DNA from: Streptomyces sp. CB02058
Lineage (GTDB): Bacteria > Actinomycetota > Actinomycetes > Streptomycetales > Streptomycetaceae
Direction: 5' to 3'
NCBI RefSeq assembly: GCF_001905505.1
Contig: NZ_LIPG01000002.1
Coordinates: forward strand, 434,001-498,000
Length of the DNA: 64,000 bases
Shown: positions 61,709 to 64,000 of the stretch, in pieces
Numbering within the stretch: position 1 is the stretch's first letter
How the letters are laid out: each line of letters starts with the position of its first letter
The notes under the pieces: model-generated
What the model was told of the DNA's origin: nothing
Database searches by the model: none
What the model saw: the letters and a program-made list of their open reading frames with translations, nothing else
Program-made: the position numbers and the translations under genes

Positions 61709-63124
61709 TCACTCCCCGGCCGGGGCCCCGCGCTCCGCCCGCTTCTGCCGTACGACGCCGATCACGATCAGCACGGCGGTCAGCACGCCCGTCGCCAGCA
61801 GCTGGTCGCGGGTGTCGGGCTGCCGCAGCATCAGGACGAAGATGCCGGCCATGGCCGCCAGTGCCACGATCGTCAGGACCGGGAAGAACCACATCCGCAC
61901 GACGAGACGCTCCGGGGCCTCACGCTCCGTCCGCCTGCGCAGGATCAGCTGCGAGACGGCGATGAAGATCCAGACGACCAGGACCACCGCGCCGATCATG
62001 TTGAGGAGCCAGGGGAAGACGTCGTCGGGGCGCCAGTAGCTGAGCAGCACGCAGAGGAAGCCGAAGACCGAGGAGGCGAGCACCGCGTTGCGCGGGACGC
62101 CCGAGGAGACCCTGCCGAGCACCTTGGGGCCCTGGCCCCGGGCGACGAGGGAGCAGGCCATGCGCGAGGCGCCGTAGATGTTGGCGTTCATCGCGGAGAG
62201 CAGGGCGACGAAGATGACCACGTTCATGATCTCCGCGGCGCCGCTGATGCCGATGTGGTCGAGCATCGCGTAGAACGGCCCCACCTCGGCGACCTTGGGG
62301 TCGTCCCACGGCACGAGGGTCACGATGACCGCCATCGAGCCGATGTAGAAGACGGCGATGCGCCACATCGCCGTACGCACCGCCTTGGCGACACCCTGCA
62401 CCGGGTTCTCGGACTCGGCCGCCGCGATGGTGACGGTCTCCAGACCGCCGTAGGCGAAGACCGAGGCGAGCAGGCCGATGATGAGGCCCTCGGAGCCGTT
62501 CGGCATGAAGCCGCCGTCGCCGGTGAGGTTCGAGGTGCCGGGGGCGTCCGTGCCCGGCAGCACCCCCAGGATCGCGAGCAGGCCGAGCACCAGGAACAGC
62601 GTGATCGCGATGACCTTGAGCGCGGCGAACCAGAACTCGAACTCGCCGAAGTTCTTCACGGCGGCGAGGTTCGTGCCGAGGAAGATCAGCATGAACAGGG
62701 CCACCCAGGCCCACTCCGGTGTGCCCGGCAGCCAGCCCGTGACGATCTGCGCGGCGCCGATGCCCTCCAGCCCGACGGCCACACAGAGCAGCACCCAGAA
62801 CGCCCAGCCCGCGGTGAACCCGGCCCACGGTCCGATCGCCCGCTCCGCGTGGACGGAGAAGGAGCCCGACGCGGGATTGGCGGCCGACATCTCGCCGAGC
62901 ATCCGCATCACGAACATGACCAGCAGCCCGGAGATGCCGTAGGCGACGACGATCGAGGGGCCGGCGGCGGCGATTCCCGCGCCGGAGCCGACGAAGAGGC
63001 CCGCTCCGATCACCCCGCCCAGGGCGATCATCGACAGATGGCGCTGTTTGAGGCCGTGGGTGAGCGCGGAGTCGACGGTGGGGGCTGCTGCGTCCGTGGG
63101 GGGCGGCGCGGAGGTCCGGGACAT
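61709..63124 (-). CDS. Amino acid permease (APC family)
   Basis: This 471-residue transporter has 12 predicted spans and the APC motifs MIALGGVIGAGLFVGSGAGIAAAGP (first helix) and VFAYGGLETVTIAAAESENP. It imports an amino acid with a proton, similar to GabP, CycA or the aromatic amino acid permeases. The consensus helix EIMNVVIFVALLSAMNANIYGASRM is almost identical to the next gene upstream, so the two are tandem paralogues. I chose ATG 63124 (MSRTSAPPPTDAAAP), though a longer frame to 63175 is open and no ribosome site is strong. Confidence 0.9.
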   Translation of the reverse strand: MSRTSAPPPTDAAAPTVDSALTHGLKQRHLSMIALGGVIGAGLFVGSGAGIAAAGPSIVVAYGISGLLVMFVMRMLGEMSAANPASGSFSVHAERAIGPWAGFTAGWAFWVLLCVAVGLEGIGAAQIVTGWLPGTPEWAWVALFMLIFLGTNLAAVKNFGEFEFWFAALKVIAITLFLVLGLLAILGVLPGTDAPGTSNLTGDGGFMPNGSEGLIIGLLASVFAYGGLETVTIAAAESENPVQGVAKAVRTAMWRIAVFYIGSMAVIVTLVPWDDPKVAEVGPFYAMLDHIGISGAAEIMNVVIFVALLSAMNANIYGASRMACSLVARGQGPKVLGRVSSGVPRNAVLASSVFGFLCVLLSYWRPDDVFPWLLNMIGAVVLVVWIFIAVSQLILRRRTEREAPERLVVRMWFFPVLTIVALAAMAGIFVLMLRQPDTRDQLLATGVLTAVLIVIGVVRQKRAERGAPAGE

Positions 63125-63242
63125 GGACAGGCTCAGTTCACTGGTCGGGACAGAGGTCGCCCACAGTCTGGCCACGCACCCCGCTCAGAGGGAACGTCCG
63201 TCCGCTATACGGTCACGAGGCTCACACAAGGTGCTCACCCGC

Positions 63243-64000
63243 CTACCGCGGACCGGACGCCTGCCGCTTCGTCCGTATCTCCCGCACGGCCGCCACGAGC
63301 AGCACGAGCCCCGTTGCCGCCGCCGACCAGAGCACCTGCCCACGCGCCGCGTCGTCGGTGAGCATCAGCAGCAGGACGGCCAGCAGACCGGCCAGGGTCA
63401 CCCAGGTCAGATACGGGAAGCACCACATCCGCAGCGTCAGGGCGCCCGGCGCCTCCCGCTCCAGCCGGCGCCGCAGCCGCAGCTGCGAGGCGGCGATCAG
63501 GCCCCAGACGAACAGCAGGACCGCGCCGACCGAGTTGAGCATGTAGAGGAAGACGGTGTCCGGCCACTTCAGATTGAGCAGCACGGAGACGAAGCCGAAC
63601 GCCACCGAGGCCAGCACCGCCCGCCTGGGCACCCCGCCGCCGCTCGCACCGCCCGACACCTTCAGCAGCCCGCGCGGCGCCTCGCCGCGCTCGGCCAGCG
63701 AGAAGACCATGCGGGACGAGCCGTACAGATTGGCGTTGAGTGCCGAGAGCAGTGCCACGAACACCACGATGTTCATGATCTGCCCGGCCGACGGCACCCC
63801 GATCGAGTCCAGGACCTTCACGTACGGGCTGAGTCCGGCCTGCTGCGCGGTCCACGGCAGCACGGTCACGACGACCAGCATCGAGCCGACGTAGAAGAAG
63901 AGGATGCGCACCACCGCGCTGCGCACCGCACGCCCCACGGCGCGCGCCGGATCGTCGGTCTCGGCCGCGGCGATCGTCACGACCTCCAGCCCGCCGAAGG
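63243..64000 (-). CDS. Amino acid permease, C-terminal part (cut by window end)
   Basis: The frame is open to the window end, reading FGGLEVVTIAAAETDDPARAVGRAV. This is the middle of an APC-family permease, so the N-terminal half lies beyond 64000. The 252 visible residues include the helix QIMNIVVFVALLSALNANLYGSSRM, then LKWPDTVFLYMLNSVGAVLLFVWGLIAASQ and the last two helices. It is a close paralogue of the permease encoded 118 bp downstream in the same direction. It is complete at its C-terminus. Confidence 0.88.
   Translation of the reverse strand, partial: FGGLEVVTIAAAETDDPARAVGRAVRSAVVRILFFYVGSMLVVVTVLPWTAQQAGLSPYVKVLDSIGVPSAGQIMNIVVFVALLSALNANLYGSSRMVFSLAERGEAPRGLLKVSGGASGGGVPRRAVLASVAFGFVSVLLNLKWPDTVFLYMLNSVGAVLLFVWGLIAASQLRLRRRLEREAPGALTLRMWCFPYLTWVTLAGLLAVLLLMLTDDAARGQVLWSAAATGLVLLVAAVREIRTKRQASGPR

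Overview
The window is about 72% G+C chromosomal DNA. Its codons nearly always end in G or C, GTG and TTG starts are common, and the gene set (SsbB, glbO, PknG/GlnH/GlnX, SodF, paired PepN, mycothiol-type nitroreductase, csn-type sugar genes) is that of a Streptomyces or a very close relative. Much of it looks like conserved core chromosome. I see no rRNA, tRNA, CRISPR array, insertion sequence or prophage.

Layout. 1-6216 (+): the end of a dynamin/YfjP-like GTPase, an SsbB-type ssb, a cell-wall thioester (TQXA) protein with a sortase signal, and an EttA ABC-F gene coupled to a hotdog thioesterase and a hypothetical gene. 6249-13331 (-): a MacB-like exporter of two large FtsX permeases and an ATPase with an odd AbrB-like tail. 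13489-13893 (-): truncated haemoglobin glbO. 13977-24884 (-): an extended GlnX-GlnH-PknG signalling operon. It runs from sensor membrane protein through binding protein, coiled-coil protein and PknG-type kinase to a PP2C phosphatase, a VWA protein and an FHA protein. 25112-28627 (-): a csn-type chito-oligosaccharide operon (ROK repressor, GH4 glycosidase, BadF-type kinase) from which the ABC transporter has been deleted, leaving a permease tail. 28803-33734: an MscS channel, an HNH endonuclease and a secreted GH84-like enzyme. 34062-39032 (+): a small repeat ORF, malQ, a small membrane protein, a LysR regulator and a lone allantoicase. 39178-44078: pepN, a DUF1203 gene, a MazEF-type module and asd. 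44271-51493 (-): a subtilase, an amber-interrupted gene and a second pepN. 51626-58628 (+): a mycothiol-dependent nitroreductase-like protein, a GPH/MFS transporter coupled to a PLP decarboxylase, and a secreted penicillin-acylase-family enzyme. 58759-64000: sodF with a Nur box, an MFS transporter divergent from an ArsR-like regulator, and two tandem amino-acid permeases (the last is cut by the window end).

How it fits together. The most interesting system is the PknG operon. In mycobacteria GlnH and GlnX sense amino acids outside the cell and signal to PknG, which phosphorylates the FHA protein GarA. Here the same sensor-kinase core is tied by 4-bp overlaps to a coiled-coil protein and to a phosphatase, followed by VWA and FHA genes. 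Paired Cys motifs recur in the kinase, phosphatase and FHA proteins. This suggests a complete write-erase-read phospho-signalling unit. Strong hairpins separate most transcription units, and several genes have a -10 box 6-7 nt before the start codon, as expected for leaderless mRNAs.
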